A stretch of DNA of 64,000 nucleotides. Source: Flammula alnicola. Lineage: Eukaryota; Basidiomycota; Agaricomycetes; Agaricales; Strophariaceae. How positions within the stretch are numbered: position 1 is the first letter of the stretch; every line of letters begins with the position of its first letter. Of the stretch, positions 32,428 through 48,631 are shown piece after piece. The DNA lies in the NCBI GenBank assembly GCA_015499995.1, contig JADNRV010000031.1, positions 186,001-250,000 on the forward strand, read 5' to 3'. The position numbers were made by a program, and so were the translations under genes. The notes beneath the pieces were generated by a model. It searched no databases and was not told the DNA's origin. It was given only the letters and a program-made list of their open reading frames with translations.

Positions 32428-34342
32428 GTCTTACTTCTAGATATTGAGTCTGGTCCTAACGAGCGATCATATGATTGAAACATCGAGGCGCTCGGGCCTA
32501 ATGGAGGAATGGAGCGGAGGCAAAAACATAGTCTGGGCAAGCGCCCGGCCCTGCGACGACAATTATATACACGCGAGGCCAACTTGTTGTAATTACCTCA
32601 ATCCGTCGCAGGTACCTTGTGTATATGTACAGCATTATGGTAGCTGTATAGATTAGATTACAAAAAGTCTCAGCCTTTATCTTACCCGTCGGGTTATCTG
32701 CGGAATAAGTCGAGATTGTCCCGGTAAAATCCATCCCGTCCCAATACTATTAATACGGGCTAAGACGCACGTTGCGGTCCTTTACACTGCCGTAGAGCTT
32801 GATTGAAAGAAACTCGCAGAAGACGGCACCTCGTAAGGGGTATCAGTGATGTGCATGCCGCTGGCTGGCTGCTAGTGGCAGATCATATCTATCATGGCGA
32901 AACAACAGGACGCGGGGTCGTACTGGCACAAAGCTTCCGGAGATGAGGACACGGAGATGGGCGGACACATCTTTAGTACAGTGCGATCCTGCAGCTCCAG
33001 AGTTCCTTCTATTACACGATGAAAGGGTGGCATCGATAACGAAGCGATTTCGCACTTCATGGATATGAAGGACCTGGGAAGGACGTCCGGAGGAGGCAGG
33101 TTCAAGTTGGAAGCAGGAGGAGGATTACACTTACTTACGTTTGATCAACGTCTGATGTCCGGATCTAGTCCTATTTTGAAGATATCAAGTAAAAGTCACC
33201 CAAGACCCATCAGCCCATGCAAGGGGCGAACGTAGCTATTTCTGTCGTCGTCATGCTTCAAGTTTGGACATGCGAATGTGAAATTTAGGAACGGACGTTG
33301 TCATCCTCATGGTTCACACAGGCCGAGATGAAGTGCAGGTCTGCATGGATAGCCTGCAGCCGTGCGCCTAGGGAGAAAATATAGCGTTGGCTTTTATCGA
33401 CCTCTTGAAAAACAAATAGTGATGGATGCGGAGATCGATGTCCGCGTGGAGCGACGACTCGGAAGGCCGCAGCTACACGTTCAGAATGCGGCGTTGCTTG
33501 TAGGTTTCTTGGTGGCATTTATTGAGCGCTCCTCGGTGGAATATTCAAATGCAGGCACCCTGCGAAACAATTCAGGAGATGAACGGAGAAAAGGTGAGGC
33601 TTGGAATCTTTCAGGTGGTTTTTGTGGGATTTGTGAGAACAACAAAGGATGAAAGAAGGTTGATTATATAATATAAGCTCGTCCAGGGCCGAAAGCCCGA
33701 ATTTATAGAAAACGTTAGCTATCTTTGAGAGTGAGTCTCAGAGAACTTTTGGGATGACATTTCATGGGAGGTTAGTTTTTTTTCACAGGTGTCAAACAAG
33801 TCTCCTCTGTTCTCCAAGGAGACGAGGCACGAACGCTTCTCCGCTCCGACAGAGGTCAATTATAGGCTGTGACGTCACGTGTCGGGAGTTAGCAAATTTG
33901 CCCAAGGTGGCCAAAATGCAAATACTCTGTTGTACGTACAGGCCTACTTCCTCATTGCCATCATCCCCTTCCCTTGCAATTCCCCTCTTCTCCCTTCCCA
34001 ACACTCGTCGTCGCCGCCTTCAACAGCGTCCTCGCTATCTGACTCGTCCTCCGCTTTCATTTCCCCAGGGCAAAGGCGCTCGACAGTTTCTCCGTCGTCA
34101 GCATTGATATCCGTGACAACCAGCATCCAGACTATTCACAGGCTTTCCCATTCGCTGGATCACCGATTGTTGTCATCTCGCAATCGTCCGAACTTGAATT
34201 TCTCCGTTGCTCATCTTTCCCCCTCATCGAGGGTCCAGCCATCGCCGTTCTCGTCAAGGACATCCTAGGCCTCATAGCCACCCACCGCCCACCTCTGATT
34301 TATTTTTTCCCTTTTTTCTTTGTCTGGTAGTCACTTCGGGAC
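32428..34342. other. Intergenic region upstream of the PAK kinase gene
   Basis: About 1.9 kb with only short, unrelated frames and no recognisable domain. The last 400 bp is pyrimidine-rich (repeated TCCCTTCC and CCTC tracts), typical of a fungal promoter and 5' UTR for the kinase gene that follows. I see no RNA gene or mobile element here. Confidence 0.45.
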
Positions 34343-37114
<2,772 letters not shown>

Positions 37115-38466
37115 ACCTCGACGCATCTATCGACATTATTCATCCCATCATCCTCTCATTGTACCGTACATCTATTGTGTTCTTGTTGTTTTGTGTGTGT
37201 TGATTATACAGACATCCTTATGGCTATCACGAAGAAACATAAAAACATCTCTCTTTTTTACATGTTACCCGCAATCCAACCCATTTCTTTAAATATTTCT
37301 TTCTTTTTTACCATTTCCACCTCTCCACGCTTTACCCCATTCTCGTCCTTTTTATGTCGTCATGACGAATCATCATACTGAAGTCATATGCGATTTTTAC
37401 CCTGTTTATTATGCCTTCTGTTTCATAGGCAAAGGAGTTTTCCTCTGGGAAATTATATCTCGGTTGGGGGGTGTAATACCTTTTTACGCATTAAATTTTT
37501 TTTCTTTCTTTTTTCGATGTTCCATCCAGAATATTTCCAAAGCCATTCATATTTTTACTGTGTCGTCAGCAAAATGAAGGTTCCTAGAAGAGTTCGAATA
37601 TAGTACAAATTTGTAAGAATGCAATGATATAAGCTTTCCAGTCGCAAGTATTGTCGTGCAGATTAAGTACCACGTTGAAAGGAGTGCTGGAAGCCTGTAT
37701 TTGTTCTTCGTGATTTAATAGTCCGAGTCGTAGTCATAAAATGCATAGTCCTCGGAGGCATACGGCCGCCCTTCACCCTCGTCATCGAAAAAACCTAGTA
37801 TCTCCTGGCCCAATTGAGGAGGACCCACCCAGTTCCTGAAGAAACGGTTGAAGTGGCGTCAGAGACTCAGAGGAGAGCAGCCCAGATAACGAAGCTTCAG
37901 ATTCTGATGGACCTAGGCAGACGATGGGGGAGAAGCTGCAGATAGCGATGACAAGGTATTAGACTCGGATCGTGGACCTGGTGAATTACCCAAAGTCGGC
38001 GATGCTATTCTCGACCCAGATATGGAGAAACTTGAATACGACCGCCCTCATCGAATAAAGGACACTCGTGACACTCGATTTGGGATTGATGGCTTTTGGG
38101 AAATGCGGGAGGAGTCGTTAAATGTCAAAGATTCAGCATCCTATGACGCATAGGTGGATGCATCATGCAATGGGTCAGAATGGGTCATCAAGGCAGAGCT
38201 TGAAGGGGAGAGCGGAAGAACTGAAGCTGTAGTAGATAAGTTATTTCCCTTGCATTCACTTATTCCACGTAGCTCTGTGTAGCTTGAGTCTTGACAATGC
38301 CTTAGACATTTTGTTTCGTAAATAATGTGCGTTTACTTCGAGGTCGACTGCCACACTCGTACATTCTTCAAATTGGGCCTCCTAGGCGTGCCATTACATA
38401 ATCGTTAATCATTCACTCCACGTCGGCTTCGAAGTCTGAATTGAATCTAACTACGCCATATCGCTC
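37115..38466. other. Intergenic region with gene remnants between the PAK and epsilon-COP genes
   Basis: An AT-rich 3' flank is followed (37718-37860) by a minus-strand C-terminal coding remnant that reads NWVGPPQLGQEILGFFDDEG and ends YDYDSDY-stop. A plus-strand remnant then reads PDMEKLEYDRPHRIKDTRD and leads into repeat D copy 2. Neither remnant has a start or a complete frame. They look like pieces of one or two dead genes of unknown identity. Confidence 0.45.
38066..38323 (+). repeat. Degraded repeat D, copy 2
   Basis: Diverged partner of 19880-20119 with several small insertions. The coding-like piece here continues from an upstream remnant (KDTRDTRFGIDGFWEMREES), so this copy keeps more of the source sequence. 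The similarity runs about 80 bp beyond the stop in both copies, which argues that genomic DNA, not mRNA alone, was duplicated. Confidence 0.6.
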
Positions 38467-39574
38467 ATGGATTCCTCTGAATTATACCACACCAAGCAAC
38501 AGTTTACCCTCGGTAAATCATTGTCTTAAATCTCCTTGAATTGTTTCTGATGATTATGTGTTAGGCGCGTATAAGGCACTTATACAGCAGACACTGCCAG
38601 ACGAATCATCTTCGGACTACATTCCTTCACTTCTTTATAAAGCTCGGTCATACATCGCAATAAATGAATCAAAATCTGCCCTCGCCCTCATTCCGGAGGA
38701 CTCTGAAAATGTTGCATTGAAGGCCGTTTCTTCCCTGGCGCGTTTCGTTGACGCAGGTGATTCCACCAATGCAGAGGCAGCTCTGGAGGAATTGCGAGAT
38801 CTGTCTGTTGAAATCGAAGGAGAAGATGTTGAAGGCAGTGACAGAGATAAGGCCCTAGTTAGGGTACTGGCGGGAACTGCTTTTGCGCGCGCAGGCGAGG
38901 TCGAGGAAGCATTGGAAACATTGGGTTCAGAAACAGAAGACCTAGAAGCGTGCGTCATTTCACTTCCTCACTGCGTATTGCTTTCTCATATTACAGTATT
39001 TCATTCAAGTGTGGCTCTCATTGTGCAAGTGTACCTTTCAATAAACCGTCCCGACCTGGCGAAGAAGCAGTTCGACCGCTCCAAACGTTGGGCAGAAGAT
39101 GACCTTCTATTACAACTCATAGAATCTACGATTGGCCTAGTGACCGGAAAGGACAACTACGCCAACACAAGCTCGTTCTATACAGAACAGTTAGGCAACC
39201 CCTCGTTGTTGTCGCCGCACCTCCTTACCGCCAGAGGGGTTACTCGCATCTTGCGAGGCGAAATTCAAGAAGCCAAATCCGACCTGGAGGAATCATTAGA
39301 GCAACAAAAGGGAGACGCGGAAGCAGAGGCGGCATACGTCGTTGCTGCAGGCTTAGGTGCACTTAAGAAGGCGGAGGCAGAGCAGTTATGGTCGTACGTC
39401 CTTGCAAAAGTCACCATTGCCATCTTTCTTGCTAATACATGTACCAATAGCAAATTTGCTTCTCAACACCCATGCCATCCCCTCGTCGAGGACGTAACTC
39501 AAAAAGCTGAACTGTTCGATCGGTATTCAGCAGCGTATGTTGTCCCCCCTCAGGCAGCAACTATATCTGCATAG
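38467..39574 (+). CDS. sec28: Coatomer subunit epsilon (epsilon-COP)
   Basis: Four exons (38467-38512, 38565-38949, 39010-39393, 39451-39574) give 312 residues, the normal size for the family. Epsilon-COP is an alpha-solenoid TPR-like protein that stabilises alpha-COP in the COPI coat for Golgi-to-ER traffic. Family landmarks are the start MDSSELYHTKQQFTLGAYKA, LYKARSYIAI, VQVYLSINRPDLAKKQFDRS, WAEDDLLLQLIESTIGLVTG and the end HPCHPLVEDVTQKAELFDRY. The first exon is only 46 nt and would be easy to miss. All exon junctions keep frame. Confidence 0.92.
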
Positions 39575-40343
39575 ATATATACGTCCAAGCTCCTTTACGT
39601 TGTGTGGCGCAGGTTGGCAGAAATTAGAGGTCGAGTCCAGACTTTCATCAGCAATATTTAGATGATCTGGAGTTATACGTCCCATAAGCTTATAAGTCAT
39701 CGTCATTTCCAGACTACCGCTAGCGGCTTCTTCAGGAGATGCAACACAAGTAGATATTTGTCCATTCGTAGCATTTTCTCAAATTCTCAAATAGTGACCT
39801 CGCTCGACAGCCACCGCAGCATGGAAATCTTGATTGCACCCTCGGTGTCTCAACTCTGCTACCCTTTTACAGAACCGCTGCTATGAATTTCCTCTTCATG
39901 GAGGTTATCGCTATTCAAACGCAGAATGAGTTTTTAACTGGAATGCACGACCAATCTCCCGTATTTTTCCTGTCCCTTTGTAAGGACTCGCAAAACTGTT
40001 CGCCTCGCAGGATATCATCGACGCACGAGGCAAAGAGCTGATCGCTTTGAAGTCTTAGGTAAAGTCCAAGGGTCTAGTGTCAAATTCTCTGCCTCCACTA
40101 GTATCCTCTGCCCACACTACATACCAATGTAGCATGCGCTGCCCACAAATCGTGACAAAACTGACCGGCGGGGTTCCGATAAAGCTTCGCTCATCCCATA
40201 GCTGTGTCTCCTCATGCAAGTGCGGCAATCTTGGGAGATAGCCATTCCAGTCTGCAACCTTCTGCAACCTGTCATCCATCCACGTCGACTTCAAATAACG
40301 CTTCGATTCTCCAGATCTTGCTTCGATAGGCCCTCTTTTGCGA
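39575..40343. other. Intergenic region upstream of F-box copy 4
   Basis: The first 450 bp holds only short frames and no recognised gene. From about 40072 the sequence becomes the F-box upstream block, including the CTACAT-ACCA-ATGTAG hairpin (about 40118-40133) and the TGGGAGATAGCCATTCC segment. It lacks repeats S and R. So the copied unit here begins about 290 bp before the ATG. Confidence 0.55.
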
Positions 40344-40351
40344 GTCGCGAC
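40344..40351. promoter_or_regulatory. Palindrome GTCGCGAC upstream of F-box copy 4
   Basis: Identical palindrome and spacing (11 bp to the ATG) as before copies 1 and 2, although this gene lies 24 kb from the tandem array. Confidence 0.4.
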
Positions 40352-40362
40352 ATATTCAAAAC

Positions 40363-41962
40363 ATGGGTAATATGCCTAACGACGACGTGCTGGATCATAT
40401 TCTCCGAGCTTGTCCAACGTCTTCGCTCGCGGTCCTTTCTCTTGTCTCTTCACACATCCGCATTCTTGCATTGCCTCATCTATTGCGTACGATCTCTCTC
40501 GATCGAAATCCTCAAGAGCTCCTCACCTTCCTGAATTTCATCCTCAACAACACACAGTCAAGGAACGTCGAGGATCCCGACGTTGGTCCTCGAACAGAGA
40601 TTTTGGGCGCAGGCAAATACATAGTCAAACTCGAAATTGGGTCTCTCGCCTTAGAGACCACGGTATGGGTTGTAGACAGGCTTGTTCCTGTAGAGAATGA
40701 AGAATACCCCATATCCACCTGGGCACCTATTCTGACACGTGCTTTGGCGCTCATGCCCAACCTCCACTCCATCGTCGTCGACAAGGTGGAAGAAATTGCC
40801 TTTCATTCCCCCGATTTTGCCCTCGCGCTCTTCAGCCTTCCCCGGCTCACTTATATCGACCTGTGGAGTGTAGGACTCGTTGCATCAAAAAATTTTGGCG
40901 AGGCGATGGATTTGAGGAAAGACATTACCAACTTGCAGACGGTCAAATTCTGTGTACACGGTGACCTGGAGCAGCTGGATCTCACCGCAGGCAAAGGAAT
41001 GGGAAGTGTCCTGTTCCACACCAGGGGTTGTTTGACAGAGATCGATCTCAGTGAATGTAACCTGCGCGACTTGCTGCACGACGAGGAATTGGAAGAAGGT
41101 CGCAACGAAATCAAAACTCCGGCGATCTTTCCCAACGTCATGATACTCTCTCTGCACAACTGCGATGTATCTCTTAAAGCCCTCGCAAGTGCATTCCCGG
41201 CCTTGCGCACCCTCATTTTCGGCTTCTCACCGTTCTCGCATCGCGATGCACCTTCCCAAACCCACAATGTTTCATTTCCGAGTCTGGTTTCTCTCAAGGG
41301 ACGATACAAGGACCTCTATGTTTTCCTTGATTCCACTGCTGCGCACAGCTATCTACGTCGTGTGGTGATAGACTTAACTTGGAGATCTGAAGACGACGAT
41401 ACGACACCTGCATTCGCTGTAACGCGAGCCGTACCTTTTCTGAAAAGTCTCCACTTCACCCACAATGAGGTCATGCCTTTATCTTGGTGGAAGGCCTTGG
41501 GCCACACTCTACCTCATTTGACATATTTGTCCATTTTGTTGGATGCAGACTCCACAGATGAACTGGATCTCTTGGTAAGACTCGTGTCCTATTCACCGTT
41601 GGTTTTGAAGGTTACTAAATTCTACTCAGTGCAACCAGGTTCCTCGCAGCCTTGCTTCCGTGCCCCTAGCATATGTTTCCCTCATTCTCCGGGGGACTGA
41701 ATATGTAATAGGCGACGGTACAAGTCCAGAAATCCAGTCCTTGCTCATAGCACAGGCCATTGCGCTCCCCTATGCAAGGAACATACCGACGCTGAAGCAT
41801 ATCGACATCTGCAAGAAAATCAACGAAGTTGACGGTTTGACTAGTTGGTGGAGCGTGGTCCGTGAAAGTTATGTATCGGGCGATGACGTGTATGTACAGG
41901 TGAAAGCTCTAGATCCATATGAGGGGAGAGCCTTGAGAAGCTGGTATGACCTGGAGGCATAG
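40363..41962 (+). CDS. F-box-like/LRR-like protein, family copy 4 (dispersed)
   Basis: Exons 40363-41574 and 41630-41962 give 514 residues. The 55-nt intron here starts GTAAGA and ends TACTCAG. The protein is closest by eye to copy 3, including LALETTVWVVDRLVPVEN, with scattered changes such as RGCLTEIDLSECN. Both exons are open. Similarity to the family covers about 290 bp of 5' flank but ends soon after the stop, so the gene moved with its proximal promoter but without the pseudogenes. Neighbours are the epsilon-COP gene and the Ppo oxygenase gene. Confidence 0.8.
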
Positions 41963-43546
41963 GATGACGCATGGCGAAGCGAGCCTCCCCGCAGAGTGCG
42001 ACACGTAATTTGTATGTCTGTACGCAACTACTCATCTGTTTGCCTCTTGCCCCCCAGAGGACACACGTATCGTCATTTATTTCAACACATTTCGCCCTCT
42101 CTCTACATAATGCAATTGGGCCTGGAGCCGAATATCAGGACACAATCCAACTCCACCAACTCCTTGTCGCGCTGTTTGGGTGTTTTCAATGAATCGTCGG
42201 CTTCTTGGTGCAGCAGCGACCGCGGCGATCCGGATTCCGAGTGAGGTAGGAAGGGCTATGAAGGTTTTGTTGACTCAGGACGGCTTCGGCTTTTTCTGGG
42301 ATTTTGATCTGAACGAGGGCCATCCAGAGGTCTACTTACTGAGAAGTTCTTACGGACTCGTTGGTAGCAGATGACTGTAGATTGACGGCCTCCTTCAACG
42401 AGCGGACGGGGTTGGGTGTATGTCGAGGGGTAAAGGAAAGTTGAGTTGACCAACGAACAAGGAATAACAATTATTGAGCGGAGTAGGTAGCTACGCCAGA
42501 TTGGCATCCCCGGCCCCAACTGGTTGGTCTCAGCAACCAGGCAAGGTCATGATTATCCGAACATTTTCGACTATATCATTTAGAGGGCAGTTCGTGTGGC
42601 AGATATGCGGGGTGGGCTCCACCGTCGGAAAGCTGGTATTGAGGGGATCGAACAATTTAGAATCTTTCTATGAAATCTTCCGCGAAAGGGTTACTTATTT
42701 CGTTAGCTTGAAAAGGAAAAGCGAATGAACGAGACGAGACAGAAAAGATGCGTACCGAAATGTGATAGAATTGGGCTTCGCCTCCCAAGGCATCTCTTGA
42801 GCGGTCGAGAGTCGATCTTTGAGCCCTTCCCAACCCGCAGCCTACTGCTAGCCGTGCATACGATGCAAGTGCGAAAGACGTCCTTGCTGAAGGAGATAAC
42901 GCCTATGGATCTATGCCACCCTACTTCGCTGCTAGTTGTCAGAAGGTAAACGGAGAAAAAACCCTAACCCTGACAGCCCTTGTCCGTTTTCGCGGATTTG
43001 AGACCTGAATATTGAATCGTGGCGGATTTGAGTCCCAAATTTTGGATTTTACTCGGACAACAAAACCCGGGAGCTTCCCGGGGTCTATCTTAGAGCGTCG
43101 GCCAGTTCTCCCAAATCTTCCACCTTCAACACCATGTTCCGCAAAGCCGATCCTCCGACATTCCGACACTCATCAAGACCGCCTACCCTTCCTCTAAGCC
43201 CTCCTGCAGGCTGCGATCTCCCCTTTGGGGTCTTCTTCTCGCGTTGTTGAGAGCAAGACTTTCACCGCCCTGCCAGTTGGGATTCTTTGATGAGCCGAAC
43301 AATCGAGTATGTAACACATTCACATGCCTTGCCAAATGCGCCATGACCAGGGAATCCCAGGCAATCATACCGATTACTTCGCGTGAATCCAAGAAGCGTA
43401 GTCGGGTCTTGTTCGCCCCCACTTCCAATGATAGCAGACATTCTACCTGTCAGTATTAATTTCGGATGGGAACTAGGCTATAAAATGGCCTCTCCACTTC
43501 CTGCTGGACTTCTGCACCCCATCTGCACCGCTGCTCGACGAACGAA
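41963..43546. other. Intergenic region between F-box copy 4 and the Ppo gene
   Basis: About 1.6 kb without a recognisable gene. There is a short CCCTAACCC motif at about 42961 and two imperfect GCGGATTTGAG words nearby (about 42994 and 43021). The final 100 bp, with a TATAAA-like word at about 43480, is the probable promoter of the oxygenase gene. Confidence 0.45.
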
Positions 43547-46500
43547 ATGTCTTCTTTTTTCAAATGGTCTGGCAATGTACGCAACAGTTTGCACTCATAG
43601 ATGCATTTCACTCATAATGTCATTCAACTTCAGGCGAACGGCTCTGGCGTGCAAAGCAATGGTGCCCCAGCCATTGACAAAGAGTACCAGACGATCAACA
43701 GCGCAAATGAGCCCAAGGCTTTGAAGGAGTTCCGAGAGCATGTACGCGCCCAATTCCCTTGCTCGCAGATGACCCTTTAAGCTTTAAGACCTGTTTTAGA
43801 TCAAGAAAGGATTGCCCGTAAATACGAGTACTCTTGTGCGTTTCAACTTCAAACTTATCACGTACCCACGTTAACGGATTATTTATCCATTGCAGTCCGC
43901 TGTGGTTGACCTCATCAGGCATCAAGATTCCATTGACGATAGGAAGTTGCTGGTACGTAACAGACTCTGATAGCATACAATGAAGCGGCGGTCTTGAAAG
44001 AATTTATTTAACAGCTCGAGCATGCGCTTTCGTTTGTTTCCAAGTTGCCCGAGGGACAGGTGGCCCTCACCCTCAGAGACAAGATCATCCAACTTCGTCA
44101 GTCCAACATCATCGAAGGACGAGTCGTGTGATCGATTTACTCAACTTGTTTTGCACAGTTTACAACGACCTCGCTCATCCTCCTGCCACTCTTGTCAGCA
44201 ACAAGTATGCGTGGCGTACTGCAGACGGCTCCTACAATAACATTGATATACCGGATATGGGCAAGGTAATGAAGCTTGAGTGGCTCGAACGTGCTCAATC
44301 TCAATTGCTTTCTTTAGGCGGGAACCCCTTATTCCCGATCAGTTCAGCAAAGCCACCCTCTGCCCCAGAATCAGCTTCCAGATGCGGGACTCATATTTGA
44401 TACGTGAGTTATTTCTGGACATCCAACCTTACCGCACTCATGGAATACTCTTTCAATTCTGCAGTCTTCTACGACGAGAAGGGGTAAGGTTACTTGGATC
44501 CAGTCTTTGTTCGTATCTGATTCCAATGCACCATCTTAGTTTGTGAAGCATCCGGCCGGCCTGTCTTCCCTTATGTTCGCCTTCGCCACTCTCGTTATTC
44601 ATAGGTAATCTAACTCTTGGCCATTTTAAACCCCTCCTGACCCGGTGTTTATCATTTCATTAGTGTTTTTCGCACTTCTCATCGTGACTGGAACATCAAT
44701 GAAACTTCTTCATATGTTGATCTGGCCCCCCTTTATGGAAATAGTCAGAAGGATCAAGATCGAGTGCGAATTAAAGACGGTCGGGGAATGCTTCATCCCG
44801 ACGTCTTTGCCGAAGATAGGTTGCTGCTTTTGCCACAAGCTGTTTGCGTTCTGCTAGTGCTCTTCAACCGAAACCACAACGTAAGTTTCCCTACCTTCAA
44901 AGAATAAATTAGCATGTCTGATGGTATTTTCTAGTACATTGCAGCTAAGCTCTTGGAAATCAACGAGAGGGGAACTTTCATCGATCCAGCGACTCTGGCG
45001 AAAGATAATCCCGCCCAAAACGTCCAACTTCTTGCACAAGAGGAAGAGATCTTCCAGACCGCGCGACTGATTAATTGCGGCTGGTTTGGAATGGGTACGA
45101 CACTCTTCGCATGACGTCAAGGATCTTCTTACGACCTCCCCTTGCAGTGGTATTTTCGGATTATTTCTCTGCTATTCTTGGCCTCGTCAGAGATGGTAGT
45201 AGCTGGAGTCTCCTCCCTTTCGATGTCGGTCTTTGCTTCCTGCTACTGTTTTCATGACTGATATTGTATGGATTTATTAGGAAATGAGAAAGCTAGATCA
45301 CTCTTTTTTCGAAAGAGGCAAAGGTAATCAGTGTAGTGTTGAGGTAGGCATTTCCTGTGTCTTGCAAGCAAATCTCACCTAATTATCCTTTTTTTTTTTA
45401 GTTCAATTGTCTTTATCGTTGGCACGCAACGATTAGCCAGGAAGACGAGCAATGGACAGGACAAGTCTTTTCGGATCTCTTCCCACAGAAACCTGCAGAC
45501 CAGCTTACTGTGGATGACTTCAAAGTTGCGGCTTATAAGGTCCAGCAGACGCTGCCCCCTACCACTCAGTGGCAGATTGGAAAGTAAATTTTTAAATTGA
45601 CATAACGAAGAGCATTCCTTAAATTTCACGCAGCCTTCAACGTACAGCAGATGGGTCCTTCAAAGATGACGACCTCGCCAATATCCTGCACAACGCGTGA
45701 GTTTCACGGCCTCTTGTATTCAGGCACTTCTCATGGTGTTTGTCAGCACCGAGCATTCTGCTGGCGCGTTCAGGGCTCGTGGTACACCTCGTGAGATTCT
45801 CTCTCTCTCGTGTCATCTCGACACTCAAGTTTCATTTCAACAGCGGTCATGAGGTTGAACGAAGTGCTAGGTATTGAACAAAGCCGGAAGTGGGGTGTCT
45901 GTTCATTGAATGACTTTAGAAGGGTATGTTTAAATCTCTTCTGGCACACCCATGATTCTAATGCATGTCTTGCAGTTCTTGGGATTGAAGCGTGAGTCTT
46001 GGAATACTGATGTTCTGTCCTTCTGCTGATCAATTTCTGCAGCCTTTTCGTCCTTCATAGAGTGGAACTCCAACCCAGAGATCGCAGATACGGCCGAGAA
46101 ACTGTACGGCGATATTGAATATCTCGAGTTGTACACTGGATTGCAAGCAGAAGAAGCCAAGCCTCTTGTGGACGGTGCAGGTCTTTGCCCAGGTGAGAAG
46201 GCTACACATATCATACCTTGACAAATTGGTAAACCTTTCGCAGGTTATACCATCAGTCGAGCCATCCTTAGTGATGCCATCGCCCTCACGCGCGGTGACA
46301 GGTTCTTCACCCATGACTTCACACCCTACAATCTTACAGCATGGGGCTTTGCTGATTGTCAAAGGGACCCAAATGGCTTTGGCTTTGGCAGTACTCTGGG
46401 ACGCCTCTTCCTCCGTACCCTTCCCAACAATTTCACCGAGAATAGTGTCTACACCTTCTTCCCTCTCATGACTCCAGAGTCTATGAAGGCGAACCTCACA

Positions 46501-48458
46501 AAACTAGGCGTGGTTGGTCAATATGATTTGTCAAGACCGAAGGCGAAATCGGCGACAGCCCCAGTCAACAGCTACGCCTGCGTAGCACAAATCCTCAAGG
46601 ACAAGAAGAACTTCTCTACGCCTTATAAATCAAGACTGGTCCGAGTCCTTGATCGTCCTAGTGGGTGAGTATTTTCCTATATGATGTGAAGACCATGGAA
46701 TGACAATCATGTGCCAGATTCTTCCCTGTCGAAGACGAGAAAGATCGATTGGCCGTGGTATCTATACTCGCCTCACCCGACCTGCTGGAAGGAATCGGCA
46801 ACTATTTCTACGAGTCCACGAAAAAGCTCATAGTTGCCAATTCGTTCACTCTGGTCGGCAGCAAAGTTGCTGGTGTTGACATTGTTCGTCAAGTCCTGAA
46901 GATCTTACCAGTATACTGGGTAGCAACAGATCTGGTAGGCTTTCTTTCGGGAATCGTATTTTTGCTATACTGAGAATTTGCAGGCCGGAATCCAACTTAA
47001 GACAAAGGAGCATCCTCATGGTGTTTACACTGCTGCTGAGCTATCTGATGTTCTTGGAGATATTTATTCGTATGTGTTCTTTCGTTATCCTTTTACTTCC
47101 TTCGCTGAAATATCGTCGGATAGTTTCATCTTCCTCAATGTGGAAGCATCGAAAGTGATGGTCCTGCGGACAAAAGTGAAGACGCACATAGACAACTTGC
47201 TCCGCTTGATTAAAGGTGGTCTCTCCCGAAATGTTGGCTCCAGGGTAAGGCATTCCACTTGTGGGTATTAAGCTCATCGACTAAATACGCGCCTCATTAT
47301 AGTTGTCCATGTCTGGCTTTGTCGGCACTATTTCCGGCTTGTTTGACTCGAAATCCAAGCACTCTGAGTATCATGAGATCATCAAACGTCTTTACGACCT
47401 TGGCCACTCTACTGATCAACTCGCCAACACGATCCTTGCTTTGATGGTTGTTTCCAGCGTGGAGCTTACCCTTGGTAAGACTTCTCTTGTCAGTCACTCA
47501 CAAGGTCTCTTTAACACTTCTCGAAATAGCCACAACAAACGCAGTCAATTTCTACCTTGGTAGTAGCCAAGCCACTGAAATAATTGCCCTTGTCAAAACC
47601 AACAAAGTGGCTCAGTTTGATAATTATGTTTATGAAGCTCTGCGTGAGTAGCTTTCTGGCAATGAGTCCTCTCAAATACTGAGTTAAACGTACAGGTCTT
47701 GACCCTGCCTTCCGAGGTGTCTTCCGTAAGGCAACCACTCATTTGATTCCGAAGGCGGAATTTGATCATACCATTCACATGTTCTAGGTGTCTCACACAA
47801 GGATCAGACCATCGATGGCCAAAACTTCAAGAGAGATGATCTTGTATTCCTCGATGTCGCTTCGGCTAACCTCGATGTAAGTATTTGAAGATTGTCCAAG
47901 CTTGCACAAGCTCATGATTTCTGGCCGTATTTCAAGGAAACCGTCTTCTCCAATCCTTCTACATTCGATCTTAGTCGACCTACCAAGGACCGCCTGTTTG
48001 CTGATGGGGCATTTGTGTAAGATACATTTACATGCGATGTGCATTCCACAGGTTTTCTGACATTCACATTTATTTATCCTGTAGCTACCTTGGCGAGGGT
48101 CTTACTATCAAGGTTTTTTGCCTTTTACTTTGCCGAATGGCTTCCCAAAGCTGACTTGATCTGTTCAAGGTTATTTCTCAGGTTTTGCGTGCCGTGTTCG
48201 AGTTCAACAACGTCCGTCGTGCTCCCGCCCAGTCTGGTGTACTCAAACGGTGAGTTCGATGCCTGTCAGATGCTTGCTTAATGAGTCGACTTCTTGTCAG
48301 ATTCGAGAATCCCAATCGCCCCGAGCTTGCCTATGCCTATCTCAACAATGCACAACTTCTGTCGGAATTGCCTACCTCGTTGACAATTCAGGTAAGAGTT
48401 CAACTGTTTTTATCCTCCTTTTTTCTCTCACGGCATGTCACAGTACGATCTCAAATAG
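43547..48458 (+). CDS. ppo: Psi-producing oxygenase: fatty-acid heme dioxygenase/P450 fusion (linoleate diol synthase family)
   Basis: A gene of about 30 small introns encoding roughly 1,050-1,080 residues, starting MSSFFKWSGN. The N-terminal half is an animal-heme-peroxidase-like dioxygenase that adds O2 to linoleate. It has HSVFRTSHRDWNINETSSYV with DLAPLYG, and YRWHATIS, whose Tyr (45414) and His (45423) match the radical tyrosine and proximal heme ligand of PpoA. The C-terminal half is a P450 fold that normally isomerises the hydroperoxide. It has the ExxR motif (YVYEALRLDPAF, near 47640-47710), but the heme-thiolate site reads DGAFVYLGEG, with Tyr (48086-48088) where Cys is expected. A PpoC-like, dioxygenase-only activity is therefore likely. 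Such oxylipins regulate fungal development. The gene is convergent with yvc1. Confidence 0.9.
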
Positions 48459-48631
48459 ATCTAGCGACAACATTTTGTCAGATACTTGCAATTGACTGGG
48501 ATTGCCGCAAGCTCATCGAAAACATATATCCTTTACGGACTCGTCGTCCATACGTTAGTTACTACATCACATGTGTCTCAGTTGAGGTTATGCAAAGTCA
48601 TGAATAGTACTCAAACGCAAGACAACTGAAA

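Noticed and set aside
39662..39886. 74-residue ORF downstream of epsilon-COP
   Set aside because: No recognisable domain or promoter context. Composition is typical of chance frames.
42955..42975. Telomere-like CCCTAACCC motif
   Set aside because: Only about two units, with no array. Too short to be an interstitial telomere, and expected by chance.
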